Below, piece after piece: positions 31,841 through 39,787 of a stretch of DNA of 64,000 nucleotides; position 1 is the stretch's first letter, and each line of letters begins with the position of its first letter. The notes under the pieces are model-generated. The model worked only from the letters and a program-made list of their open reading frames with translations, searched no databases and had not been told where the DNA came from. The DNA is from Flavonifractor sp. AGMB03687 (GTDB lineage: Bacteria; Bacillota; Clostridia; Oscillospirales; Oscillospiraceae): assembly GCF_017811815.1 (NCBI RefSeq), contig NZ_JADKZI010000001.1, positions 248,001 to 312,000 of the forward strand. Direction: 5' to 3'. The position numbers were made by a program, and so were the translations under genes.

Positions 31841-32088
31841 GCCCAGGGATCCTGTTGGAAGCTGCTGTTGCGTTTGGGCTGGTAGCCCCGTTGCTCCTTA
31901 TAGATGGCGTTGTGCAGTTTCCGCACGTCCGACTTGAGAAAGCCCCAGTTGCCGAATTGGTCCTCTACGGGGCCGACGGCATATTTGTCGGCGTACTGCC
32001 TCAGTTCTGGTTTGTCCATCTCAAAGAGACGGCACAGTTCCGGGATGGTGTAAAACTCTTTCATGTCACGATAAGGAATATACTTCAT
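31837..32088 (-). CDS. Small hypothetical protein, probable DNA-binding
   Basis: An 83-residue protein (EFYTIPELCRLFEMDKPELRQYADKYAVGPVEDQFGNWGFLKSDVRKLHNAIYKEQRGY) with a winged-helix-like rhythm related to excisionase-type domains. GGAGG precedes the ATG, and its stop overlaps the next gene. It is the outermost gene before the repeats and tmRNA fragment, which is typical of an element's end module. Confidence 0.65.
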   Translation of the reverse strand: MKYIPYRDMKEFYTIPELCRLFEMDKPELRQYADKYAVGPVEDQFGNWGFLKSDVRKLHNAIYKEQRGYQPKRNSSFQQDPWA

Positions 32089-32213
32089 TGTGATACCTCC
32101 ATATAGAGTGATTTAGGAACGGCAAGGTCTGTGTCAAGTGTTTGATCGTAAATCACCGTTCCGTATACTAATGTTGGTGATCTCATCTTATTTCAATTTG
32201 TTTTATAAGTGAG

Positions 32214-32236
32214 TTTGGTAGATACATGGTAGATAT
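32214..32236 (+). repeat. Second copy of the paired TGGTAGATA repeats
   Basis: TTTGGTAGATA and TGGTAGATAT in tandem, the same arrangement as at 4946-4969 about 27.3 kb away and in the same orientation. Both probably mark the ends of one element or the same end of two related elements. Confidence 0.55.
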
Positions 32237-32364
32237 CACAGGTAAAATAGCTCTGTTTTTTGCTGGGAAACTTATGAAAAGAAGTAAAAGCAAAAAGCGG
32301 GCTTTCCATTGGGACACAATGAATTGAAGGTAATGGAGAAGGAGAGCTGAGAAAGTCTCCACTA

Positions 32365-32390
32365 GGGTTCGACTCCCCCCGCCTCCACCA
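32365..32390 (+). other. Displaced 3' end of tmRNA (ssrA), attachment-site remnant
   Basis: GGGTTCGACTCCCCCC followed by GCCTCCACCA is the T-arm loop, acceptor strand and encoded CCA of a bacterial tmRNA. Nothing upstream fits the rest of ssrA, so this is only the roughly 26-base tail that integrative elements leave at attR when they insert into ssrA. Confidence 0.7.
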
Positions 32391-32461
32391 AAGGGGTATT
32401 ACACGAACACATTTATTTTTTCAAAGGCGGCTTTGCTGTCACTGTGTTCCTGTGATACCAG

Positions 32462-32494
32462 AAAAGTGCCGTTCCGTTAAGGAGCGGCACTTTT
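32462..32494. terminator. Bidirectional terminator-like hairpin
   Basis: AAAAGTGCCGTTCC and GGAGCGGCACTTTT form a 14-bp stem with one G-T pair and A/T flanks on both sides, just inside the tmRNA remnant. Confidence 0.7.
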
Positions 32495-32527
32495 GCTATA
32501 TTTGCAGAATATGTAAGCTGGAGCATG

Positions 32528-32561
32528 AATAATGCCGCCCCATCCAGGAGGCGGCATTATT
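32528..32561. terminator. Perfect 12-bp hairpin
   Basis: AATAATGCCGCC (32528-32539) pairs with GGCGGCATTATT (32550-32561) over a 10-base loop. It is the second of two consecutive terminator-like hairpins upstream of the SHOCT gene. Confidence 0.6.
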
Positions 32562-32695
32562 GCAACGGTATCAAAGCTGTGCTATCATAGAAACAGGTTG
32601 TTTGGGGTATGCTGTTGCCCCAAAAAGACGGAAAAAGTTGCCTATAAAAAAGGCCCCATGTGCCATAAAATCAGACATGAAAAGGAGATGCTACA

Positions 32696-33391
32696 ATGGC
32701 CAAATGTCCTATTTGCGGAGAGAAACTCGGATTGCTTGCAAAAGTAAAAGTCAGTGACGGCGATATTTGCCCCGTATGTGCGTCCATCTGTGCCTCTCAC
32801 GCCACTTTACCCATCGCCACCATCCAGGGATACTGGGAAACGAACAAAGCCCGCTGGGGCTCTTTTACGCCCACCCAGACCCTTAAGTCTCTGGCATCTG
32901 AAACGATTACCATTGATGATACCCACCGCTATTTTATTTTCGGTGATGTTAAAAAGCTCAAGGTGGAGCCGGTAGTGTTCAGCTTTGATGAGGTTGACAG
33001 CTATGAAATGGAAACAGTTGGCGGTAAGACTGTCACCAAGAAAAAGGGTGGCATTACCAGAGCTGTTGTGGGCGGCGTTGTTGCTGGCCCTGTCGGAGCT
33101 CTTGTCGGCAGCGGCACGGCCAAAGCCGAAACAAAGACCGTTGGCGGCGTAAAAATGACCAAAGTGCATTTTACCACTTATGCAGGAAAGGTTCAGAGAA
33201 TGAGCTCCACCTATCCGATTGGATTTACTGACTTCCTTGACAGGTGTATTGCAGATGCGTCCTCTGAGCCCGCTACCACCGCCGTTGCCTCTGCTGCGGA
33301 CGAGATTTTGAAATACAAGGAGCTGCTTGACAAGGGCATCATAACGGCTGAGGAATTTTCCGCAAAGAAAGCCCAGCTCTTGGGGCTCTGA
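32696..33391 (+). CDS. Zinc-ribbon and SHOCT-domain protein
   Basis: A 231-residue protein. The N-terminus has a two-CxxC zinc ribbon (CPICGEKLG...DGDICPVC) like DUF4428. The middle is a beta-rich PH-like region with a glycine-rich hydrophobic segment (GGITRAVVGGVVAGPVGALVGSG). The C-terminus is a SHOCT domain (EILKYKELLDKGIITAEEFSAKKAQLLGL). Such proteins are frequent passengers of Firmicutes prophages and elements; function is unknown. AAAAGGAG precedes the ATG. Confidence 0.8.
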   Translation: MAKCPICGEKLGLLAKVKVSDGDICPVCASICASHATLPIATIQGYWETNKARWGSFTPTQTLKSLASETITIDDTHRYFIFGDVKKLKVEPVVFSFDEVDSYEMETVGGKTVTKKKGGITRAVVGGVVAGPVGALVGSGTAKAETKTVGGVKMTKVHFTTYAGKVQRMSSTYPIGFTDFLDRCIADASSEPATTAVASAADEILKYKELLDKGIITAEEFSAKKAQLLGL

Positions 33392-33402
33392 TCTGTGACG
33401 GC

Positions 33403-33966
33403 TCATTCCAAGCCAATGCTATAATGGATTGTCCCAGTGTATGTGCCAGGAGCCAGATTTGCCCCGCCGTTATACAGAATATACTCCATGCGGACGCTGC
33501 CCCATGAGCTGGGGGTGAGTTCACCGTCCCCAAAGGATGCGAGTATGGGATGCTGTCCAGTTACAGCTCCCGTAACATCTCCCTGGATACGGTAGAGGTT
33601 GCACAGCACCCAATTTTCACTGCTTTTGTCACCATTTAGGAATAAGTAAAAGCTCCCATCATTCTCAAATGTTTCTGCGCCATTGACACGCACAACAAGC
33701 CGCTTATCGGTGGGGATGTTCATTTCAGACGCAGTGATTTGAAAGGTGTTGCTTTTGCTGGTGATGGTGTAGCTTGCTGGGATGTTTACCAAGTAGGAAT
33801 ATGCCGGGTCCTCACCGCCCGTGCCTGAGCCAGTGTCAGTGCGCTGCGGTATCTCTAAGTTTACATCTGTGCTGCCAGCAGTTTCATTGATGGCAAAAGC
33901 CGTCAGCGGTGAAAAGCAGGCCAGCACAACAGCCAGGCTCAGGAGAAAGCTGATTTTCTTTTTCAT
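33403..33966 (-). CDS. Secreted hypothetical protein with signal peptide
   Basis: A 187-residue protein with a clear Sec signal (MKKKISFLLSLAVVLACFSPLTAFA). A beta-rich mature part contains YLVNIPASYTITSKSNTFQITASEMNIPTDKRLVVRVNG and ends GTYTGTIHYSIGLE. The layout resembles small surface or pilin-like beta-sandwich proteins. It has no sortase motif. Its start overlaps the stop of the upstream gene (ATGA), so the two form a coupled pair and possibly an exported complex. Confidence 0.6.
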   Translation of the reverse strand: MKKKISFLLSLAVVLACFSPLTAFAINETAGSTDVNLEIPQRTDTGSGTGGEDPAYSYLVNIPASYTITSKSNTFQITASEMNIPTDKRLVVRVNGAETFENDGSFYLFLNGDKSSENWVLCNLYRIQGDVTGAVTGQHPILASFGDGELTPSSWGSVRMEYILYNGGANLAPGTYTGTIHYSIGLE

Positions 33967-34430
33967 GGTATGACCTCCAAAGTAAAAAATGTATTGGCTC
34001 CGTTGATTTCTGTTATTTCACCATCTGCATCAACACTCCAGCAAGAATAGTTAAGAGTTGCATTTTCATAGACACCCGCCGCAGGTGTGTTTTTTAGGCG
34101 CAAGAGGTCAATAACTGTTCCGGGAGCTATCAGCCCAGACTTGTAAAGTTCTGTGCCGTCTGGCAGTGCAATGGAAATGATGAAAGAACAGTCGTTTTGG
34201 GCCGGGTTTTCAAGGGACACATATTGAGTGCGTTCTCCGGCCTTGAATGTGAGCTTGTCATATCCAGGGATTGCAATAGAGCCCACAGCTCCAACGCCAT
34301 ATTGCTGGGGCTCCTCGGCGCTCAGAGGGGAGTTATTGGCTCTGCCTGCAACTTGATACCCCGTATATGCTCCAGCCAATACAAGTGCCACAGAAAGCAC
34401 CACAGCCGCTGCTATAACACGCTTTTTCAT
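33963..34430 (-). CDS. Membrane-anchored hypothetical protein
   Basis: A 155-residue protein with an N-terminal signal-anchor (KKRVIAAAVVLSVALVLAGAYTGYQVAG). The extracellular beta-rich domain contains YGVGAVGSIAIPGYDKLTFKAGERTQYVSLENPAQNDCSFIISIALPDGTELYKSGLIAPG, a pattern like small adhesin subunits. ATG 34430 has GGAGGTGATG upstream. It is coupled to the secreted protein downstream. I cannot name a family. Confidence 0.6.
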   Translation of the reverse strand: MKKRVIAAAVVLSVALVLAGAYTGYQVAGRANNSPLSAEEPQQYGVGAVGSIAIPGYDKLTFKAGERTQYVSLENPAQNDCSFIISIALPDGTELYKSGLIAPGTVIDLLRLKNTPAAGVYENATLNYSCWSVDADGEITEINGANTFFTLEVIP

Positions 34431-34434
34431 AGCA

Positions 34435-34776
34435 TCACCTCCTCCAGCGCCGTATAGTAGAGTTATCTGCCGGACACATTTCAAAATGCCCAGCCTTAGC
34501 CTCGGCAATTACATCTGCTTGATAGTGCTTTCTGGGCACGATAAATGCCGGAGCCGCAAGATGGAGTTTTTCACAGTCCAAGCAACGGTAGCGCTGTAAC
34601 AGGAGCCAGTATGTATTGCCAGCAGCATCCACAACATGGCGGCGGCGTGTGTCATACCCTGACAGCCTGCCGCCGCACAGAGGGCAATAGAGCGCTTCTC
34701 TGCAAGATACTTTGTAAAGGTCACTTTTAAGATCGTGCTCTATGGCATACTGCGTGATGATTACCATGGGGCCCAT
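34435..34776 (-). CDS. DUF6431-like zinc-ribbon protein
   Basis: About 113 residues. CPLCGGRLSGYDTRRRHVVDAAGNTYWLLLQRYRCLDCEKLHLAAPAFIVPRKHYQADVI holds two CxxC pairs and an H-x-x-x-P tail as in DUF6431, a transposase-like zinc-ribbon domain often next to element genes. The start is uncertain: ATG 34776 lacks a well-placed ribosome site although GGAGGAG occurs about 16 bases before it. It ends just before the membrane-anchored gene. Confidence 0.65.
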   Translation of the reverse strand: MGPMVIITQYAIEHDLKSDLYKVSCREALYCPLCGGRLSGYDTRRRHVVDAAGNTYWLLLQRYRCLDCEKLHLAAPAFIVPRKHYQADVIAEAKAGHFEMCPADNSTIRRWRR

Positions 34777-34805
34777 ATTGGGAGCCCACAGTTCTCCTCC
34801 AGCAA

Positions 34806-35075
34806 TTAGTATTCCGATGGAAAGAGAAATGTGGTGGCGCTCCTGTCCCATTCTGTGATAATCCATACCTTTCCCTCACTGGTGTGGTAGCTGCCCAGTA
34901 TTCGCTCACCGGCCAATACAGCTCTGTTGTTTTGCTCCCAGTCCTCTGGGCACAGATCACCCCAGTCACCGAAGCAGTAGCGGGCCAGGATGCGGGAAAG
35001 TTCTGCCCGAAACGCCGGACGCTGATTTGCACGCTCTGCCACTCCGCTTGTTGCGTATATCATTCCAAGTTCCAT
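34806..35075 (-). CDS. Small conserved mobile-element protein
   Basis: An 89-residue protein (MELGMIYATSGVAERANQRPAFRAELSRILARYCFGDWGDLCPEDWEQNNRAVLAGERILGSYHTSEGKVWIITEWDRSATTFLFPSEY). The GDWGDLC-x-EDW and IWIITEWDRS-x-TT-x-LFP-x-EY blocks are familiar from Firmicutes plasmids and integrative elements. No function is known. Start after AAGGAG. Confidence 0.75.
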   Translation of the reverse strand: MELGMIYATSGVAERANQRPAFRAELSRILARYCFGDWGDLCPEDWEQNNRAVLAGERILGSYHTSEGKVWIITEWDRSATTFLFPSEY

Positions 35076-35155
35076 AACTGGCTCACTCCTTAGCACCAAT
35101 TATGACATGTACCGGAAAGCTCATAAAGGCAAACTGGGTGGGTAAAAATGAAAAA

Positions 35156-35190
35156 GAGGCCGCCGGGCAATTTTTACGCCCAGCGGCCTC
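35156..35190 (-). terminator. Terminator at the end of the phage-like operon
   Basis: GAGGCCGCTGGGC and GCCCGGCGGCCTC on the minus strand form a 13-bp stem with one G-T pair, followed by TTTTTC. It separates the tail-type genes from the small genes further on. Confidence 0.85.
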
Positions 35191-35202
35191 TCACATTGAC
35201 TT

Positions 35203-35514
35203 TTATTGACCGTTTTTCATGTATCGACAAGCCATCATCCGCAAGGATGCGGGTGTGTTATTCCCGCCAACTGCCATGGCAATCTGGCTCCATCGGAGGC
35301 CGCCAACAAAGCGGAGCGTAAAGACTTGCAAAATAAACTCCTCTTGAATTGCGGCAAGATACTGCTCAAGCTCATTGCGCTCCGCAACGCATTTTTTTAG
35401 CCGTTCATTCAGTATAGAGGTGAGTTCCGCATTGTTGGATGCTTTGATAGATTTCTCCAGTAATGGGACCTCTTTGAGGAGATACTGGAGCTGCTCCAAT
35501 CGCTCTGCGGTCAT
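35203..35514 (-). CDS. Phage-associated sigma-region-4-like small protein
   Basis: A 103-residue protein with an N-terminal coiled coil (ERLEQLQYLLKEVPLLEKSIKASNNAELTSILNERLKKCVAERNELEQYL) and a C-terminal helix-turn-helix (LRFVGGLRWSQIAMAVGGNNTPASLRMMACRYMK), the layout of DUF1492/ArpU-type phage regulators. Its ATG overlaps the tape-measure stop. It is one of several sigma-like proteins in this element. Confidence 0.65.
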   Translation of the reverse strand: MTAERLEQLQYLLKEVPLLEKSIKASNNAELTSILNERLKKCVAERNELEQYLAAIQEEFILQVFTLRFVGGLRWSQIAMAVGGNNTPASLRMMACRYMKNGQ

Positions 35515-37613
35515 GCGTGCACCCCCTCAGCAGCGGTGACCAGCGCCTCAGTAAAGCCCTCGGTGAGCTGGCTGATAACGCCGTCCAGATCAGCACTGCC
35601 GTCAATTCTGTTGGTCATGCCGGTCATGTCAATCTTGACCTCTGCGGTGGTGAAACGGTTGATTGCATCCCTTTCTGCGATGTCCCGCAGGTATTCAAGC
35701 TGTTCCTCTGTCACGGCCAGAGCATCAGCGGTCTTGCCGGTATTGTCGGCAGTCAGCCCGGTGTTGTCAGCAATGCTGCTCAGGTCAAAGCCGCTGCCCA
35801 GTAGCCCGTCCATGTCAAGGGCGTTTCCGGGATTGAGCACATTACTCACTTTATCCATAATGCCATCACCCCAGGCTGCCCCAGCCTTGAAGGCGTCCTC
35901 CTGCCAGCCATCAGACCACGCACTGCCCCAAGCATCTTTGACACTCTCATATTCTTTTACATTGCCATAGGCCTCTGCCGATTTTGCGGCATATTCATCC
36001 GCCTTTGCGGAAATGCCGGAGTAGTCAAACTCGACAAAGGGCAGCTTATTCAAAGCCGCACAGATGCCCTCCACAACGGTGAGGGCAGTGGACAGCAGAC
36101 CGTAAAACCACCCACGCACATTGGAGATGACATTGTGGAACGCAATGCCAACATCAGAGCAACAAGCAAAGAAAGCATCACGAATGCCAGCACCGACATT
36201 GAAAACAAACTGTTTGGCTACATTGAGTGCCCCCATAAATGTGCCCAAAACGGAGGTGCTTTTGGCACCGAACAAATCAAGATAGCGAATGATTGCCACC
36301 ACAGCAGCAGTCAAGGCGAGAACGCCCACCACAATCCAAGTGATGGGGCAGGCCAGCAAGGCCGCATTGAGGCCATACTGTGCCACCGTAGCCGTAAAGG
36401 TTGCCCCCGTACTCATGGCAAGTGCGGCGGCATGCACCTTTTCCTGAAAAGCGGCTTGAGCTTTCAGCCCGTTTTGAATGGCCTGGGCTATGTTGAGTGC
36501 CAGCACAACGCCATAGTAAATGCCCAGAGCGGTGGCGGCCGCCATGATAATGGGCTCAATCACAGACCAGTTATCAACGATTGCGGGGCCGACATTGAAC
36601 AGCACACCCAGCAATGCAGCGCCAACAGTAGCAATCACGCCAAAGGCCCGCAGTGCACCGTTGACAACTTTATCAAACTGCTCACTGTTTGCAATGGCAT
36701 TGAGCTTTCCAAGTATTGGCGTTAGGGCAGAGAGCGCCCGGTTTTGCATGTTGGTCCAGATTTGTGCCCAGGTCATGGGCATACTCTCAAACTTGGCGTT
36801 GGTTTCATCTGCCACAGAGAAAAGGGCGTTTTTGACCACCTCAGCGGTGACCCGGCCCTCCTGGGCATATTGCTTGATGGAGCCCTCTGCAATGCCCATG
36901 TACTGCTCAATGGCTCTGGCGATGCCGGGCGCATTTTCAAGGATGGAGTTTAGCTCCTCACCTCTCAGAGCGCCTGCCGCCATTGCCTGGGTGAGCTGGA
37001 GCATGGCCGCCGCCTGTCCCTGGGCGGATGCGCCGCCAATGGTAAACTGGCGGTTGACTTGCTCCATAAAGGCAATGAGCTCATCATTGGAGCTGAAAGC
37101 GGCTCCAGCGTTTGCGCCCATGCTGGCAATAGCAGATGCCGTGTCAAGGTAGGCAGCTCTGGAGCGCTGGGCAGAGGCCATGATTTTGGCCTCCAGCTCA
37201 TCCACGCTGCCGCCGTCATCCACAAGGAAAGACAGGCGGGCGGTGGTGCTGGTCATCTGGTCAGAGAGGCCGATGAGCTTATTGATGCCCACTCCCACGC
37301 CCAGAGTAGCGGCCACAGTTTTGATCTTGCCCAGCATACCGTCCAGGGCATCACTGCTGCCTCGGACATTGTGCTCCAGCTTCTCAGCCTGGATTGCAGC
37401 TTCCTGGTATGCATCTGCCATCTCCTGCACCTCGACACCGGCCCCTGCAAGTGCCGCCCGTGCTTGGTTAAATTCATCGGTGTCAAATGCCATGCCAGAG
37501 GCACGCTGGATTTGCTCAAAGGCGTTGAGTGTAGTATTGAGCGCACTTATGACATGATTAAGCGTGCGGGTCATACCATCATCCAACACCATCTGAGACT
37601 TAATTGTTGCCAT
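35511..37613 (-). CDS. Phage tail tape measure protein
   Basis: A 700-residue tail-length protein. The N-terminal tape-measure domain includes TMRTLNHVISALNTTLNAFEQIQRASG-type helices and ASAIASMGANAGAAFSSNDELIAFMEQVNRQFTIGGASAQGQAAAMLQLTQAMAAGALRGEELNSILENAPGIARAIEQYMG, the most conserved part of this family. It is followed by long hydrophobic helices (ALGIYYGVVLALNIAQ, LACPITWIVVGVLALTAAVVAIIRYL). It is short for a siphovirus tape measure, implying a short tail. ATG 37613 has AGGAGG upstream. Its length and the lack of head genes are discussed in the findings. Confidence 0.88.
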   Translation of the reverse strand: MATIKSQMVLDDGMTRTLNHVISALNTTLNAFEQIQRASGMAFDTDEFNQARAALAGAGVEVQEMADAYQEAAIQAEKLEHNVRGSSDALDGMLGKIKTVAATLGVGVGINKLIGLSDQMTSTTARLSFLVDDGGSVDELEAKIMASAQRSRAAYLDTASAIASMGANAGAAFSSNDELIAFMEQVNRQFTIGGASAQGQAAAMLQLTQAMAAGALRGEELNSILENAPGIARAIEQYMGIAEGSIKQYAQEGRVTAEVVKNALFSVADETNAKFESMPMTWAQIWTNMQNRALSALTPILGKLNAIANSEQFDKVVNGALRAFGVIATVGAALLGVLFNVGPAIVDNWSVIEPIIMAAATALGIYYGVVLALNIAQAIQNGLKAQAAFQEKVHAAALAMSTGATFTATVAQYGLNAALLACPITWIVVGVLALTAAVVAIIRYLDLFGAKSTSVLGTFMGALNVAKQFVFNVGAGIRDAFFACCSDVGIAFHNVISNVRGWFYGLLSTALTVVEGICAALNKLPFVEFDYSGISAKADEYAAKSAEAYGNVKEYESVKDAWGSAWSDGWQEDAFKAGAAWGDGIMDKVSNVLNPGNALDMDGLLGSGFDLSSIADNTGLTADNTGKTADALAVTEEQLEYLRDIAERDAINRFTTAEVKIDMTGMTNRIDGSADLDGVISQLTEGFTEALVTAAEGVHA

Positions 37614-37977
37614 GTTGTTTCGCCTCCTTTTTGACCGCACGGCGGACTATTTCACCAGAAATGCAGCTAATACACAGATTGTCATATGGGCGGCGGTGCT
37701 TATTTGCCAGCAGGGATGTACGCCGCTGCTTTAAGATCGCCCGTGGCAGATTTATCAGAGAGAGCACAATGCCTTTTATAATTTCGTATCCATCATGGTC
37801 CTTGTTCAGCAAAAATAGTCCATCGCTTGTGATACGCAGAGGCTCAGCGTAGGCAGCAGGACCAATCCCTGGGTCTGGGGTATAGCTTATTTCCTGAATA
37901 AATGGGATATAGGAAAAGCGTACAGCCGCCACTTTATTGGGCACAAGTATTTCAATGTTGTGGTTTAAGTCAGACAT
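37600..37977 (-). CDS. Hypothetical phage-like protein
   Basis: A 125-residue protein (LNHNIEILVPNKVAAVRFSYIPFIQEISYTPDPGIGPAAYAEPLRITSDGLFLLNKDHDGYEIIKGIVLSLINLPRAILKQRRTSLLANKHRRPYDNLCISCISGEIVRRAVKKEAKQ). It overlaps the gp10-like gene by 8 bases and the tape-measure gene by 14. By position it may be a tail or tail-assembly factor. It has no recognised domain. Confidence 0.65.
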   Translation of the reverse strand: MSDLNHNIEILVPNKVAAVRFSYIPFIQEISYTPDPGIGPAAYAEPLRITSDGLFLLNKDHDGYEIIKGIVLSLINLPRAILKQRRTSLLANKHRRPYDNLCISCISGEIVRRAVKKEAKQHGNN

Positions 37978-38539
37978 TGAACGCCTCCTGCAATAGCCGC
38001 TTTAGCCGTGCCTCAATCCAAGCCGGGGCTCGTCTTTTTATTTCATTTTCGGAATTGGTGAGAAAATATTGACCCTCTACCCAGCCGCCGTTGGGTTTGC
38101 GGTGGCCAAACTCAACATAGCTGGCATATTCCACGGGATTGATGATCTCAATGGCGTAGGTTGTGCCCACCCGTTTTACCGCCATAGTGGCGGCAAACTC
38201 TGCGGCCTTGGTCCCGTTTCCTGAGCCACTTTCGGCCTCTGCCTGTGTTCTGGCCGTCCAGCCCCGGCGTAGCGTACCACCCTTTTTGCCGCTGGTATTG
38301 ACCTTTTTGGTATAAACCTCGCCTTTGAAATGCTTTTTGCCGGTCCGTTTTGCAACGACAGTGACCTCTCTGGAATAGTCCCCAACAGGTGTTGCGTGGA
38401 TGACCAGAGCCAGCAGTTTAGCTGCAAGCTCCTTAGACATATCGGTGCAAAACTTCTCCATGTCAGCATCTTGGAGCTTTGTTAGGTTGTCCCGGAGCCG
38501 TTTGAGCTGTCGGCAATCACACTTTACACCGCCTGCCAT
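37970..38539 (-). CDS. HK97 gp10-like phage protein
   Basis: A 189-residue protein with an alpha-helical N-terminus (LKRLRDNLTKLQDADMEKFCTDMSKELAAKLLALVIHATPVGDYSRE). It then has GGTLRRGWT and YAIEIINPVEYASYVEFGHRKPNGGWVEGQYFL, the conserved core of HK97 gp10-type neck/tail-completion proteins. It lies upstream of the tape-measure gene as in siphophage tail modules. Confidence 0.82.
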   Translation of the reverse strand: MAGGVKCDCRQLKRLRDNLTKLQDADMEKFCTDMSKELAAKLLALVIHATPVGDYSREVTVVAKRTGKKHFKGEVYTKKVNTSGKKGGTLRRGWTARTQAEAESGSGNGTKAAEFAATMAVKRVGTTYAIEIINPVEYASYVEFGHRKPNGGWVEGQYFLTNSENEIKRRAPAWIEARLKRLLQEAFNV

Positions 38540-38557
38540 ACATCAGCACCTCCCATC

Positions 38558-39352
38558 TCAACCGATCTGGCCGCTTTCAATGCTGCCAGCGGGATAAGTA
38601 AAGGGCTTATCACTCAGCAGACTGTCAATGCGTCCAGCCAGCTCCAGGAGGCGGTCCTGGGCTGCACGCTCGGCATAACTATCAGAGCCATACCCACCAA
38701 GGACCGTAAACTCATCCAGCTTGCAGCTCTTGTCCGCCGTTTTTTCGGAAAGGAAAATATTTTCGGCCAGCATATCAGCCTCATTGAACAGGGCAAGGTA
38801 GGTGTCGGCTCTGTTCAGAACAAAGCCCAGAGAAGCAGGGAAAGCATGACGGAGATTTACCTCATCATCCATGCCTGTCTGCTGGAGGATGACACGCTCA
38901 AAGAGGTGCATCTGGTCCCAGTCATTGAAAAAGGGTTTGAGGATGCTGTGAGCGGTTTTGTCCGTCAGGCCTTTCCCCTCTACCGCAAGGAAAGAAAGCG
39001 CATTGCTGACCTGCTGCTGGTAGTCATAGGGCTTTGTAAAGTTGCGGACTTCCTCCGGGATGACAGCCTCACGCACACTGTCCAAAGCAGCTTTGACCCT
39101 GGCATTAAACAGCTTGTCCATGGCGTTCTGACTGGCTACCAAGTCATTGATCTGCTTTTGCAGGCGCTTGGCGGCCTCCTCATAGGAATACTCTTTCAAA
39201 AGCTGGCGGCCTCCGATGATGGAGCGGGGCTGCGCCGAAACAACACCGGCAGGGTCCGAAACTGCGGCGCTGGTTTCCTCATAGAGCCTGTCCATCAGGA
39301 CACGGTGGTTTTTGACGGCGGTTTCAATCGCCTCTCTGCACTTGATTTCCAT
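38558..39352 (-). CDS. Hypothetical phage-like structural protein
   Basis: A 264-residue mostly helical protein (KCREAIETAVKNHRVLMDRLYEETSAAVSDPAG...YEEAAKRLQKQINDLVASQNAMDKLFNARVKAALDSVREAVIPEEV). It has no recognised domain. AAAAGGAGG precedes the ATG and the gp10-like gene follows after 18 bases. It begins immediately after the attenuator-like leader at 39385-39513, which may govern the structural genes. Confidence 0.6.
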   Translation of the reverse strand: MEIKCREAIETAVKNHRVLMDRLYEETSAAVSDPAGVVSAQPRSIIGGRQLLKEYSYEEAAKRLQKQINDLVASQNAMDKLFNARVKAALDSVREAVIPEEVRNFTKPYDYQQQVSNALSFLAVEGKGLTDKTAHSILKPFFNDWDQMHLFERVILQQTGMDDEVNLRHAFPASLGFVLNRADTYLALFNEADMLAENIFLSEKTADKSCKLDEFTVLGGYGSDSYAERAAQDRLLELAGRIDSLLSDKPFTYPAGSIESGQIG

Positions 39353-39384
39353 GGTAAAATCCTCCTTTTGAATATAAAAGAAAA

Positions 39385-39513
39385 GCGTGGGAAAATGGCC
39401 GGTGGTGTGACCATCTTCTCACGCTTTGAGTTTTGCCTCCCCCGCAGGGACAAGCAGAGGGAGCACTCGTATAGGAAGAAAGGAGGACTACATACCATGC
39501 CATTTTCCCACGC
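39385..39513 (-). promoter_or_regulatory. Attenuator-like leader with competing stems
   Basis: Read on the minus strand: segment A GCGTGGGAAAATGGC (39513-39499), segment B GCGTGAGAAGATGG (39424-39411), segment C GCCATTTTCCCACGC (39399-39385). C pairs perfectly with A, or with B in a local stem followed by TTTTCTTTTAT. The two pairings exclude each other, as in transcription attenuators. Confidence 0.45.
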
Positions 39514-39595
39514 CCAAGGGCTTCCCTGTGCGTCTGCACAGAGGGTACTTGCTGACTATGATTATAGCTCCCACGCAAGCTGTTGAACAGAAAAT

Positions 39596-39787
39596 TTATA
39601 AATATTTTTCCGTGGTAGCCTCTGGGGCGTGGAGCTCCACATAGAGATACACATAGGGCTTGCTGTTGTCATCCTGCACCTTGACCCTGCCATAGGGCTC
39701 CAGCAGGGGTGCAAGCTGCTGGATGAGAGCCATTTGCTCACGCTGGCCCTGTTCTGTGCGTTCAAAGGTAAACCGGCCCTTAATCAT
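39596..39787 (-). CDS. Small hypothetical phage-like protein
   Basis: A 63-residue protein (MIKGRFTFERTEQGQREQMALIQQLAPLLEPYGRVKVQDDNSKPYVYLYVELHAPEATTEKYL). The ATG at 39787 overlaps the stop of the terminase-small-like gene by 8 bases; an ATG at 39820 is possible but overlaps more. No function can be assigned. Confidence 0.55.
   Translation of the reverse strand: MIKGRFTFERTEQGQREQMALIQQLAPLLEPYGRVKVQDDNSKPYVYLYVELHAPEATTEKYL

Larger units (their letters stand above)
32089..32695. other. Element-end intergenic region
   Basis: About 600 bases without a convincing gene. It contains the paired TGGTAGATA repeats, a displaced tmRNA 3' end and two hairpins, each listed separately. Confidence 0.7.

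Noticed and set aside
32365-32390. Considered as part of a complete tmRNA gene
   Set aside because: No tag-peptide frame, pseudoknots or 5' acceptor strand are found in the 400 bases upstream; only the last 26 bases match.
39295-39578. Minus-strand frames of 67 and 84 codons in the leader before the 264-aa phage-like gene
   Set aside because: Poor composition and overlap with the start of the real gene; at most a short leader peptide is possible.
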